Assembly (NCBI RefSeq): GCF_003584565.2
Contig: NZ_CP031010.1
Coordinates: forward strand, 1,922,001-1,986,000
Reading direction: 5' to 3'
Origin: Alteromonas sp. RKMC-009
GTDB taxonomy: Bacteria; Pseudomonadota; Gammaproteobacteria; Enterobacterales; Alteromonadaceae
DNA length: 64,000 bases
Shown here: positions 15,996 through 24,969 of the stretch, piece after piece
How the letters are laid out: the number at the start of each line of letters is the position of its first letter
Numbering within the stretch: position 1 is the first letter of the stretch
The notes under the pieces: generated by a model
Told to the model about the DNA's origin: nothing
The model's database searches: none
What the model saw: the letters and a program-made list of their open reading frames with translations, nothing else
Made by a program: the position numbers and the translations under genes

Positions 15996-17291
15996 TTAAA
16001 ACAGACTGAACAGCGTAATGGCAATAGCTAAGCCAATAACCGGCACTACCACGGTCAGTGCGGCCATGGCACCGTATGCGGCTTTGTGGGTTTCGCGACA
16101 AATAGCACGGATGGTGGTAACAACGTAACCATTATGCGGCAATGAATCCAGCGCGCCGGATGAAATAGACACGATACGGTGCAATTGTTCGGGCTGTACG
16201 CCCTGGTCAATATAATGCGGTGCAACCAGCGGTAAAACAATGGCCTGGCCGCCGGACGCCGAGCCGGTGAGTCCGGCAATGACACTGACCGCAATCGCTG
16301 CGCCAATCAGTTCATTGCCCGGAATATGTGTCATAATTTCAACGGTTTGCTGAAAAGCCTCTGTGTGTTTGGCGATGGCACCGAAACCCACCACGGCTGC
16401 GGTGTTGCCAATGGCGACCAGAGCACCGGTTGTGCCATCGTTAATGGCGGCGGATAAATTATGAAAGTAGCGGAAATTGATGATCATCAGCGTCAGTACG
16501 CCGCCTGCCAGTGCAACGATTAATGCCAGTTGCGCCATGCTGTCATGGAGTAAAAAGGATAATGCCAGTACGACAAACAGGGGCAGTATGCCGGTCAGCG
16601 GACTGGGGTAATCTCTGGCTTCAATTTCTGGATCCCCGGTGCGGCTTTCAAACTTTTCGCCGTTAGCGATGGCACGGCTAATCATGCGCTTCAGCCACCA
16701 GTAACCGAATGAGGCCATAAAGACAGCAACCAGCAAGCTGACTTCCCATGCTGCAAAGGGAGATGTACCCAGATATTTTATCGGGATCCAGTTTTGGATT
16801 TCAGGTGAACCTGCTGATGTCATGGTGAAAGTGACAGAGCCGAACGCCAGTGTAGCCGGAATAAAACGGCGGGGCAGATTGGCGTCTTTAAACAGGCTGA
16901 GCGCCATGGGGTACACCGAAAATGCCACGACAAACAGACTTACACCACCGTAAGTTAAAATGGCGCAGGCAAGCACCACAGCCAGCACGGCATGTTTAAA
17001 ACCCAGCTTATCGACTATCCAGCGGGCCACGGAGTCTGCCGCACCGGTATCTTCCATGAATTTACCGAAAATAGCCCCCAGCAAAAACATAAAAAACCAG
17101 GCCGCAATGAAGCCGGAAAAGCCACCCATGTAGAGGGTGACAAAATTCTCTTCGCCCTGAAAAAGAGGAATACCGCTGGTAAGCGCAACAATAACGGCGC
17201 AAAGCGGAGCAGCAATAAATAAATTCATGCCGCGGATGGTAAGCACAATGAGGAGGGCAAGCCCGCCTGTAAGGCCAATCATACTGATCAT
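15996..17291 (-). CDS. GntP-family permease, probable 3-hydroxybutyrate importer
   Basis: 431 residues with about 12 hydrophobic segments in a GntP-family arrangement. Conserved stretches include YGGVSLFVVAFSVYPMA and GLTGSASGGQAIVLPL plus SSGALDSLPHNGYVVT. Similar proteins are often annotated as D-beta-hydroxybutyrate permeases. As the first gene of the operon that ends with bdhA, it would bring 3-hydroxybutyrate across the inner membrane, probably with protons or sodium. It is divergent from the TonB-dependent receptor gene across a 187-bp intergenic region that should hold both promoters. Confidence 0.88.
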   Translation of the reverse strand: MISMIGLTGGLALLIVLTIRGMNLFIAAPLCAVIVALTSGIPLFQGEENFVTLYMGGFSGFIAAWFFMFLLGAIFGKFMEDTGAADSVARWIVDKLGFKHAVLAVVLACAILTYGGVSLFVVAFSVYPMALSLFKDANLPRRFIPATLAFGSVTFTMTSAGSPEIQNWIPIKYLGTSPFAAWEVSLLVAVFMASFGYWWLKRMISRAIANGEKFESRTGDPEIEARDYPSPLTGILPLFVVLALSFLLHDSMAQLALIVALAGGVLTLMIINFRYFHNLSAAINDGTTGALVAIGNTAAVVGFGAIAKHTEAFQQTVEIMTHIPGNELIGAAIAVSVIAGLTGSASGGQAIVLPLVAPHYIDQGVQPEQLHRIVSISSGALDSLPHNGYVVTTIRAICRETHKAAYGAMAALTVVVPVIGLAIAITLFSLF

Positions 17292-17478
17292 ATCGGGTTC
17301 CTTAATAACAATCTGTGACCGCAGACGCTTCAGGAACTGAAAAGATTGTGTCGTTAAATCAGTAAGATGCCCATAGTACGATGGTACTACTTACTGCTAC
17401 AAAAAATTAACATAGAGTTTACCTCAGACCGCAGCTTCAGTGCCGAATAGTTGAAACAGATAACAAAAGGGACACATC

Positions 17479-19800
17479 ATGATAAACGCACAGAAACCCG
17501 TTAACCGCTTTACCCGCACGCTAAGTGCAGTAGCGGTCACAGCCGCATGCTTAAGCACTCAGACTGCATTTGCACAGCAAAACAACGATGAAAGCAGAGG
17601 CAAATTAGAGCGCATTGAGGTGACGGCCCGTAAAACGGTAGAGTCACTACAGGAAACGCCTGTTGCTATTACTTCAATCGGTGCTACTGAGTTGACAGAA
17701 AAGGGCATCAGCGTGCTGACGGAAATTCAGCAGTTCTCACCGAATACCACTATGCAAACCAGCCGTGGTACTAACTCTACCTTAACAGCATTTATCCGCG
17801 GGCTGGGTCAGCAGGATCCGCTTTGGGGTTATGAACCCGGTGTGGGGATTTACATTGATGATGTGTATATGGCACGGCCACAGGGCGCGGTGCTGGATTT
17901 ACTTGATGTACAGCGAATTGAAGTGCTGCGGGGGCCGCAGGGCACACTGTACGGTAAGAACACCATTGGTGGTGCGGTGAAATATGTCACGAAAGAAATG
18001 ACCGGCGAACCTCAGTTTAACGCTGAAGTGACACTGGGCAATTACAGCCGCCGCGACATGAAATTAACCGGTCAGATGCCGCTGATTGAAGACAAAGTTT
18101 ACCTGGGTGTGGGTTATGCAAACCTGAACCGCGATGGCTACGGTGAGTTTCTGATCTCTGCACTGGATGGCCAGGATACAGAAAACTACAACAAAGATCT
18201 GTGGGCTGCCAGACTGACTCTGGAAATTCATCCGTCTGATAACCTGTTTTTACGTTTCGGCTGGGATAAAACCGAAGATGATTCAAATGCCAAAGGGGGT
18301 TACCGGTTACTGCCAAGCTTACGTACCGACGCACCGCAACCGGATTCCGTTTTCGACTCTTACACCAGCATGCCCACAGACAACTATGTTGAACTGGAAG
18401 GCTTCAGCTGGCTCGCCAGATACAATGTGAATGAAAATCTGGAACTGAAATATATCGGCTCCCACCGTGAGAGCTTTTCTGATACCAATATCGATTTTGA
18501 TAATACTCAGCTGGATATTTTTGACGTACCGGCCATTTACGATGATTCTAACGATACTCACGAAATTCAGGCGAACTATACCGGCAGTGCGTTCAGCCTG
18601 GTGAGCGGTCTGTATTATTATGACGGTGAATCCTGCGGTGTATTTGATGCGGTACTTGGTGTGCTGGGGCGGGACTACGCGGCGCTTGGCATCTTCCCTG
18701 AAGGTACGCCGGGTTTCACCCGTGAAGTGTCCGGTTGTAATAACAGTGAAAGCTGGGCGGCGTATACCCAGTTAAATTACGATATTACCGATAAACTCTC
18801 TCTGTCTCTGGGGGCCCGTTATACCGACGAAGAAAAACAGGCAACGGTAAATAATGGCACGGTATTGTTTAATCTGTACCCTGAATCCGGCTGGATTGAC
18901 GGTTATGTCCGTCCTGACGGTCTGACTATGCCGCAGGTGCTGGGCAGCGATTCCGATGGCGACGGCGTGCTTGATGCGCCGGCAAAAGAAAGCTGGTCAC
19001 GTTTTACGCCGCGGGTCGGGGTAGAATATCAGTACACCAGGGACACCATGTTCTTCGCCAGTTATTCTCAGGGCTTTAAGTCCGGTACGTTTAACCCCCG
19101 CGCGACAATCAATGAACCCGGTGTTTCACCGGAAGTGGTGGACTCGTTTGAACTGGGCGTGAAAAGTGATTTAACCAGTCAGTTCCGCGTTAATGCCACG
19201 GCTTTCAGCTACAACCATAAAGATCGTCAGTATATCGGTATTGAAGGTAACTCCGATGATCCCACCGCATTGCTTCAGCGTCTGAGAAACGCCGCTGAAA
19301 CTGCCGCCTCGGGTATTGAGCTGGAGATGACCTACGTGGTGAATGAGGCGCTGAAGTTTGATCTGGCCTACGGTTTTATCGATTTTGAAATTAAAGAGAA
19401 TAATGCAACGCCGCCGCTAATCGGACTGGCAAGCACACCGGAAAACACTCTGAATTTCGGTGCAAACTATTTATTGCAAACCAGCATGGGTGATTTCATT
19501 TTCAACGCAAACTATTACTACCGTGATGACTATCTGCTGTTTGAAACCAGCGACCTTATTGAGCAAGACGCGTACGGTATGGTCAACTTTGGCGTAAGCT
19601 GGGAAAGCATGGAAGGTAACTGGTACGGTGGTCTGCATGTGAAAAACCTGACTGACGAAGAATATCTGGTTGGCGGTTATGACTTTGTCACCCGTAATGA
19701 GGATGGCAGTTACGGTCCCGGTTTGGGTAACGATACCACGCTGATTGGCTATTACGGCGATCCGCGCACGGTACAACTTACCGTAGGCTACCGGTTCTGA
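17479..19800 (+). CDS. TonB-dependent outer-membrane receptor
   Basis: 773 residues. A signal peptide ends at TAFAQ. A TonB-box-like segment (LERIEVTARK) is followed by the plug domain (ETPVAITSIGATEL, then IEVLRGPQGTLYGKNTIGGAV) and a 22-strand-type barrel ending in an aromatic residue (VGYRF). The family imports iron chelates, vitamins, sugars and other large substrates with proton-motive force through TonB. Divergent from the PHB operon and followed by the CrbR-like regulator, it probably takes up a product of PHB breakdown or another carboxylate (inference). There is no sign of a siderophore system. Confidence 0.92.
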   Translation: MINAQKPVNRFTRTLSAVAVTAACLSTQTAFAQQNNDESRGKLERIEVTARKTVESLQETPVAITSIGATELTEKGISVLTEIQQFSPNTTMQTSRGTNSTLTAFIRGLGQQDPLWGYEPGVGIYIDDVYMARPQGAVLDLLDVQRIEVLRGPQGTLYGKNTIGGAVKYVTKEMTGEPQFNAEVTLGNYSRRDMKLTGQMPLIEDKVYLGVGYANLNRDGYGEFLISALDGQDTENYNKDLWAARLTLEIHPSDNLFLRFGWDKTEDDSNAKGGYRLLPSLRTDAPQPDSVFDSYTSMPTDNYVELEGFSWLARYNVNENLELKYIGSHRESFSDTNIDFDNTQLDIFDVPAIYDDSNDTHEIQANYTGSAFSLVSGLYYYDGESCGVFDAVLGVLGRDYAALGIFPEGTPGFTREVSGCNNSESWAAYTQLNYDITDKLSLSLGARYTDEEKQATVNNGTVLFNLYPESGWIDGYVRPDGLTMPQVLGSDSDGDGVLDAPAKESWSRFTPRVGVEYQYTRDTMFFASYSQGFKSGTFNPRATINEPGVSPEVVDSFELGVKSDLTSQFRVNATAFSYNHKDRQYIGIEGNSDDPTALLQRLRNAAETAASGIELEMTYVVNEALKFDLAYGFIDFEIKENNATPPLIGLASTPENTLNFGANYLLQTSMGDFIFNANYYYRDDYLLFETSDLIEQDAYGMVNFGVSWESMEGNWYGGLHVKNLTDEEYLVGGYDFVTRNEDGSYGPGLGNDTTLIGYYGDPRTVQLTVGYRF

Positions 19801-19822
19801 CTCTGATTGTGTGTAAACTCTT

Positions 19823-19847
19823 AAAGGCGGCAAGGGCCGCCTTTTTG
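19823..19847 (+). terminator. Rho-independent terminator of the TonB receptor gene
   Basis: A perfect 9-bp stem AAAGGCGGC / GCCGCCTTT with a 4-nt loop is followed by a short T-rich tail, 22 bases after the receptor stop. Confidence 0.85.
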
Positions 19848-19892
19848 TGTTTGATGACTTGAACCCGGAGGCAGACTTCGTCAAAGTAATTC

Positions 19893-20561
19893 ATGAATAT
19901 GACTCAAACGGATTTACCCATGCAGGCCAATGTACTGATAGCTGATGATCACCCGTTATTCCGCGCCGCCATGCGCCAGGCGCTGGCCGGTATCACCGGT
20001 GAGTCAGTGGTTGAGGCCTCAACATTCAGTGAAGCCAGAGACGCCCTGATTCAGGATGATAGTATTGAACTGGTGTTCCTGGACATTCACATGCCAGGCA
20101 ACGATGGACTCACAGGGTTGAGTGAACTTCGCACCACATTTCCTGATGTGCTGGTGGTGATGGTGTCAGCGGAGGACAAACCGGATCTTATTCGTAAAGC
20201 CATCGATCTGGGGGCCAGCGGTTATATTCCCAAATCAACGCCATTGCCGTTAATTGCCGGTGCCGTCAGTCAGGTGCTGGATGGTGGTCAATGGTTGCCG
20301 GACGGGCTGGAGGCTGAATTAGCCTCTCATGAAGACGCCGCTCAGGCAGAATTTGCAGAACGACTGGCTCAACTCACACCGCATCAGTTTACAGTGCTCA
20401 AAATGATGGCAGATGGTTTGCTGAACAAACAGATTGCCTGGGAATTGTCTATTTCCGAATCCACAGTGAAACAACATGCTTCGGCGGTGTTGCGTAAACT
20501 CAACGTGATAAACCGTACCCGTGCCGGCGTGCTTTTCCGTCAACTCACCGGCGCGGAGTAG
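19893..20561 (+). CDS. LuxR/NarL-type response regulator, CrbR-like
   Basis: 222 residues. A receiver domain (ADDHPLF acidic pocket, phospho-acceptor Asp in LVFLDIHMPG, Lys in GYIPKST) is joined to a LuxR-type helix-turn-helix (LTPHQFTVLKMMADGLLNKQIAWELSISESTVKQHASAVLRKL). The convergent neighbour encodes a transporter-fused hybrid kinase, the CrbS partner type. CrbS/CrbR in Vibrio control acetyl-CoA synthetase and acetate use. Here the pair lies beside the PHB locus, whose product enters metabolism through acetyl-CoA, so a role in short-chain-acid metabolism is a fair inference. Confidence 0.85.
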   Translation: MNMTQTDLPMQANVLIADDHPLFRAAMRQALAGITGESVVEASTFSEARDALIQDDSIELVFLDIHMPGNDGLTGLSELRTTFPDVLVVMVSAEDKPDLIRKAIDLGASGYIPKSTPLPLIAGAVSQVLDGGQWLPDGLEAELASHEDAAQAEFAERLAQLTPHQFTVLKMMADGLLNKQIAWELSISESTVKQHASAVLRKLNVINRTRAGVLFRQLTGAE

Positions 20562-20616
20562 TGTCAGTACATCAGGTAATTGTGACTATAAAGCGCGCAG
20601 TCAGGCTGACTGTGGT

Positions 20617-23600
20617 TTACCCGTCTGTGATGATAAGCTTTTTCAGCATGCGCTTTAAGGCAGCGGGTTTTACCGGCTTAGGTAAATAGCGCAAACCCGC
20701 TGCTGCCGCTTCATCTCTCACACCGTCTTCCCGGTTCGCTGTATTGAGAATACCGGGTACATCTTTTTGCCAGAAGTCTTTTAACGCAACGGCCGATGTT
20801 GTGCCTTTTTCGCCGTAATCCAGGTGAAAATCAACCAGCATCACATCCGGCGCCTGAGGACAAACGGCTCTGGCCTGTTGCAATGACTGACTACCGGTGA
20901 CCGTCGCGCCCCAACCGGTGAGCAGGGTTTTCATCGCAGTCATGATCTGGTCATCGTTTTCCAGCACTAAAATGTGTTTTTCAGCCAGCCAGTTTGCCGT
21001 ATTTGCCATGTTTGGATTGATATCTGCTGCAAGCATATTGCTACTTTTCTGCAGTGCCCTTACACCACGGGGTAACGTCACTGTAAATACCGTTCCTTTA
21101 CCCACTTCCGATTCCAGCGCAACAGGATGACCGAGAAGCTGGCTGATCCTTTCAACAATGGTCAGCCCCAGACCCAGCCCCTGATTACCGGGTAAATGTT
21201 CCAGTTGATGAAATTCATTAAAAATCGCTTTTTGCTGACCCGCAGGGATCCCGGTTCCGGTGTCGTAAACCCTGATTTGAATCTGATTGTCTGACCGTCG
21301 CCGGACGCCAATCAGCACTTTGCCTTCCGGGGTGTACCGGATCGCGTTTGAAATCAGATTCTGGATAATACGCCGGAGCAGTTTTTTGTCTGAACGCACA
21401 ACCAGCGCAGAGGGAATATAACGAAGTGACAGCGCTTTTTGTTCTGCAATAACCTTAAACTCATCCACCAAGGGTGTCAGCATGTCGTCGAGGGCAAATT
21501 CGGTGACTTGCGGGACTAATACTCCGGACTCAAGTTTAGTCATATCCAGCAAGGTAGACAGCAATGATTCGGCACTGTTCAGCGATGTCACCAGTCCCTG
21601 TGACAGACTTGCCAGTCCGGTGCCTTCGGTTTTCTGCGACAACATGCCGGCAAACAGGGTAGCGGCGTTGAAAGGTTGCATCAGATCGTGACCTGCAGCA
21701 GCCAGAAAGCGGGTTTTACTTTCGCTCGCCCGGTCGGCTTCCTGCTTCGCCTGTTCAAGCTGAGCCGTACGTTGTGCTACGCGAACCTCAAGATCTTCTT
21801 TTGCTGCCCGCAGTTCATCCTGAATGCGTATATAGGCCGTAATGTCGCTGTAGGTAGTTACGTAACCACCGTGGGGCAACGGGCTGCCGTTAAGCTCTAT
21901 TACCCGACCGTCGGGTTGCTTGCGGATATACTGGTAACTGCTGCCGTTTTCCATGTAAGCAACCCGTTTGCTTATTTCTGTTTCAACATCCGGAAGATTG
22001 CCCAGCAGGCCGCGCTCAGCGTTGTACTGCAATAAGGACTGGATCGGCATACCGGCCTTCAGGAATCCCGGTGGATAGCCAAACAACTCTGTATAGCGGT
22101 CGTTCCAGGCCAGCAGGGAAAGATCCTGATCCAGTACGCTTATCCCTTGCTGTATATTTTGTACCGAAGACTGCAATATGTCGTGATTAAACTGGAATGA
22201 CTGGGAAGCTTCTTCTACCCATTCTACGATGTCACTGAGTTCGCCGCCGCGCTTTTGCGCAATGGCTGAAAGCAGAATACGGGCACCCGGTGTGCCCATC
22301 TGAGCAGCCAGTAATTTTTCTACCCGTGACAACAGGCCTGCACTGGCAAACCCTTCTGCATAGGCAGAAGAATGGGACAACTGACTTTTAAGTGTGCGGT
22401 GCACCGATGGCTCCAGTACCCGGCCGGTGAGCAGGAACAGATCTCTTAATCTGATTGCCAGATCAGGATGACTGTCGCTGACGATATCGCCTGTATCCGG
22501 TGCCTGAACAGACCTGGCGCTGCCCTGATTAAAAAGCAGAGACAATCCTGCCAGTGTGACCAGGTTAATAAACAGGCTGATGATAAAACTCCGGCCCAGC
22601 TCCAGTTCAGTCGGCGGACTTTCAAAGTAATAGCTCGACAAAATAGAAGGGTAGAGCAGCCAGGCGCACCAGCAACAAAAACCGGTGAAAATGGCAATAA
22701 TGACGGCTGTCTTTGATGTCTTTTTCCAGTACAGACTTAACAACATTGCCGGCAGCAGTTGACCAAGTAACGCAATAGCAATCACACCGCTTTTCACCAG
22801 TGGTGCAGACTGACTGACGTTCACGTGATACCAGTACGCCACTGACAGCACAACAAGCACGGTTAAACGTCGTACTGTCAGCAGGGTCGACGGCGTCATG
22901 GTGTTATGTGGATCGTCTTTGAGGCGGATTTTCAGCCATAAAGGCGTGATAAGGTTGTTGGAAATCATGATGCCAAGGGCAAGGGTTGCCACGATAATCA
23001 TACTGGTGGTGGCTGACAGACCACCTATCAGCGCGGCCAGCGCCACACCGGCATTGCCGGCCTGTAATGGTAATGCCAGTACAAAGGCGTCTGTTTTTAC
23101 CACTGAGGTGTCCAGTAACACGTGCCCGGCCAGTGCAACCGGCAGAATAAACGTCGTCATGCCAAGCAGGTAGAGAGGAAACAGCCAGCGTGCGGTGCGC
23201 ATTTCTCCTTCACCGTTACACTCAACAAAATTCATATGAAATTGTCTGGGCAATACAAAAAGTGAGCAAACTCCCAGCAGGACGTGACTGGCATACACCA
23301 GCGGTGCGCTGTCTGCGTACAGCACTTCTCTGGCAACGGGGTGACTGGCAGCCTGAGCGATTAAGTCAAAAGGCCCGCTGAACAGGCCATAGCAGACAAA
23401 AATACCGACGATGGAAAGCCCTACCAGTTTCACCACCGATTCTACGGCAATGGTCAGCACCAGCCCGGGATGTTTATCGGTAAGGTTTAATGTGCGTGTA
23501 CCGAACAAAATGGCAAACAGAGCCATGAGTCCGGCGACATACAAGCCAACCGTGTTGGTTCCCTGTTCCGCATCATAAGCAATCAGGCGGATACTGGCTG

Positions 23601-24009
23601 AAATGGCATCGAGTTGAAGTGCAATGTACGGGATAACGCCGGTAAAACACAATACGGTGACTGAGGCAGCCAGAAAATGTGAATGCCTGAAGCGCAGGGC
23701 GAAGAAGTCTGCCAGTGAGGTCACATTATTTTTCTGGCAATAACGGGAAATTTTTATCAGCACCGGAAAAAGAAAAGCCATACCGGCAATGATCCCGGCA
23801 TACGTCGGTACCAGTGCCCAGCCAAATTGTGACGCCTGAGTGGTTGTGCCGAAAAATGCCCAGGAAGTGCAGTGAATGCCTAACCCTAAACTGTACAGCA
23901 CCGGATGCTGCTGATTGTCGCGCAAACGCTTGTCTCCCCAGAAGGCAACAAGAAACAAAAACGTGAGATAAATCACGGTAATAACGCCGACAGTCCAGAT
24001 ACTAAACAT
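20617..24009 (-). CDS. Sodium/solute symporter-fused hybrid histidine kinase, CrbS-like
   Basis: 1130 residues from an ATG at 24009; a TTG at 24042 would add 11 residues. The N-terminal ~480 residues are a PutP-type SSS transporter with about 13 membrane helices. Then come a linker, a PAS domain (~620-740, DILQSSVQNIQQGISVLDQDLSLL), a coiled segment, a HisKA domain with phospho-His in AAAGHDLMQP, an ATPase domain (NLISNAIRY, DTGTGIP, GLGLGLTIV) and a C-terminal receiver (MLVDFHLD). Fusion of a symporter to a kinase is the signature of CrbS. It may sense or carry acetate or another small acid. It is convergent with the CrbR-like gene and divergent from grpE. Confidence 0.9.
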   Translation of the reverse strand: MFSIWTVGVITVIYLTFLFLVAFWGDKRLRDNQQHPVLYSLGLGIHCTSWAFFGTTTQASQFGWALVPTYAGIIAGMAFLFPVLIKISRYCQKNNVTSLADFFALRFRHSHFLAASVTVLCFTGVIPYIALQLDAISASIRLIAYDAEQGTNTVGLYVAGLMALFAILFGTRTLNLTDKHPGLVLTIAVESVVKLVGLSIVGIFVCYGLFSGPFDLIAQAASHPVAREVLYADSAPLVYASHVLLGVCSLFVLPRQFHMNFVECNGEGEMRTARWLFPLYLLGMTTFILPVALAGHVLLDTSVVKTDAFVLALPLQAGNAGVALAALIGGLSATTSMIIVATLALGIMISNNLITPLWLKIRLKDDPHNTMTPSTLLTVRRLTVLVVLSVAYWYHVNVSQSAPLVKSGVIAIALLGQLLPAMLLSLYWKKTSKTAVIIAIFTGFCCWCAWLLYPSILSSYYFESPPTELELGRSFIISLFINLVTLAGLSLLFNQGSARSVQAPDTGDIVSDSHPDLAIRLRDLFLLTGRVLEPSVHRTLKSQLSHSSAYAEGFASAGLLSRVEKLLAAQMGTPGARILLSAIAQKRGGELSDIVEWVEEASQSFQFNHDILQSSVQNIQQGISVLDQDLSLLAWNDRYTELFGYPPGFLKAGMPIQSLLQYNAERGLLGNLPDVETEISKRVAYMENGSSYQYIRKQPDGRVIELNGSPLPHGGYVTTYSDITAYIRIQDELRAAKEDLEVRVAQRTAQLEQAKQEADRASESKTRFLAAAGHDLMQPFNAATLFAGMLSQKTEGTGLASLSQGLVTSLNSAESLLSTLLDMTKLESGVLVPQVTEFALDDMLTPLVDEFKVIAEQKALSLRYIPSALVVRSDKKLLRRIIQNLISNAIRYTPEGKVLIGVRRRSDNQIQIRVYDTGTGIPAGQQKAIFNEFHQLEHLPGNQGLGLGLTIVERISQLLGHPVALESEVGKGTVFTVTLPRGVRALQKSSNMLAADINPNMANTANWLAEKHILVLENDDQIMTAMKTLLTGWGATVTGSQSLQQARAVCPQAPDVMLVDFHLDYGEKGTTSAVALKDFWQKDVPGILNTANREDGVRDEAAAAGLRYLPKPVKPAALKRMLKKLIITDG

Positions 24010-24115
24010 GACCAGAAAGAGATGAAAACAATTCGTTAACAAACTCTACAGCAAACCCGTTGGCAAGCAAATCAGAAAAAAATCGCGGTTTAGCCACAAA
24101 TTTTTCATGGATACC

Positions 24116-24141
24116 CTTGAAGGGTGGGTAAGTAACCCCAT
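24116..24141 (+). promoter_or_regulatory. Sigma32 heat-shock promoter of grpE
   Basis: CTTGAA (24116-24121), a 14-bp spacer and CCCCATTAAT (from 24136) match the sigma32 consensus almost perfectly. It lies about 100 bp upstream of the grpE start. Confidence 0.88.
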
Positions 24142-24244
24142 TAATAGCCCCACTGAACGCATTCACGCAGCCTGTGGCACGGACTTTCCTGTGCAGGCCG
24201 CTAAGCAAAAATTCACCGCAGATGAGTATTGTTGGGAGGATAGC

Positions 24245-24859
24245 ATGAGCGAAGATCGCGACGTGCAGGATCAAAAACAGCCTGAAGACGCAGAAGTGAT
24301 TCAGGGTGAAGTAGTTAACGAAGACGCTGCAGAGGCGCAACCGGTTTCTGAGCACGAGCAGAAAGTTTACGAACTGGAAACGGCTTTATCTGACGCTCAG
24401 GCGCAGATTAAAGAACAACAGGACAGCGTATTACGTGCCCGTGCTGATATGGAAAATGCCCGCCGTCGTGCTGAAGCTGAAGTGGAAAAAGCCCGTAAAT
24501 TCGCGTTAGAGCGTTTTGCCGGTGAACTGCTTCCGGTTATCGATAATCTGGAACGTGCTATCCAGGCCGGTGACGGTGAAAACGATGCGGTTAAGCCATT
24601 GCTTGAAGGCGTGGATATGACGCTGAAATCTTTCGTCAGCACAATTGAAAAATTCGGTTTAACACCTATTGATCCACAGGGTGAAGGTTTTAACCCGGAA
24701 CTGCATCAGGCGATGTCTATGCAGGAAAGTGCAGATCATGCGCCGAACACCGTAATGGCCGTGATGCAGAAAGGGTATCAAATTAACGGTCGCCTGCTTC
24801 GTCCGGCCATGGTGATGGTGTCCCGTGCACCTGAAGGTGGCGTTGATACGCAGGCTTAA
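24245..24859 (+). CDS. grpE: Nucleotide exchange factor GrpE
   Basis: 204 residues. The ATG at 24245 is preceded by GGAGG and gives the usual acidic N-terminus ([10 protein letters not shown]). An upstream in-frame start at 24107 would run through the heat-shock promoter and is rejected. A long helix (about 45-110, with [23 protein letters not shown] split over the conserved region) leads to the C-terminal beta domain ending in [17 protein letters not shown]. GrpE releases ADP from DnaK. It heads the grpE-dnaK-dnaJ block in the order typical of the group. Confidence 0.96.
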   Translation: MSEDRDVQDQKQPEDAEVIQGEVVNEDAAEAQPVSEHEQKVYELETALSDAQAQIKEQQDSVLRARADMENARRRAEAEVEKARKFALERFAGELLPVIDNLERAIQAGDGENDAVKPLLEGVDMTLKSFVSTIEKFGLTPIDPQGEGFNPELHQAMSMQESADHAPNTVMAVMQKGYQINGRLLRPAMVMVSRAPEGGVDTQA

Positions 24860-24900
24860 CCGGGGCGGAAGCCAAAAACGACAGATTTTTTCTGGCGACT

Positions 24901-24928
24901 ATTGAAATGGTGCGGGAATAACCCCACT
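24901..24928 (+). promoter_or_regulatory. Probable sigma32 promoter of dnaK
   Basis: ATTGAA (24901-24906), a 15-bp spacer and CCCCACTAAT resemble the sigma32 consensus, 42 bp before the dnaK start. This would let dnaK be transcribed separately from grpE. Confidence 0.7.
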
Positions 24929-24969
24929 AATAATGCAGAAATTAAAGATTCTTATTTTGGAGACACGTA

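Noticed and set aside
15988..16101. Longer MetX-like protein starting inside the permease gene
   Set aside because: The extra 38 residues are permease sequence read in another frame; the ATG at 15987 has a good ribosome site and signal peptide.
24107..24244. N-terminal extension of GrpE
   Set aside because: It overlaps the sigma32 promoter, is unlike GrpE, and the ATG at 24245 has a strong GGAGG site.
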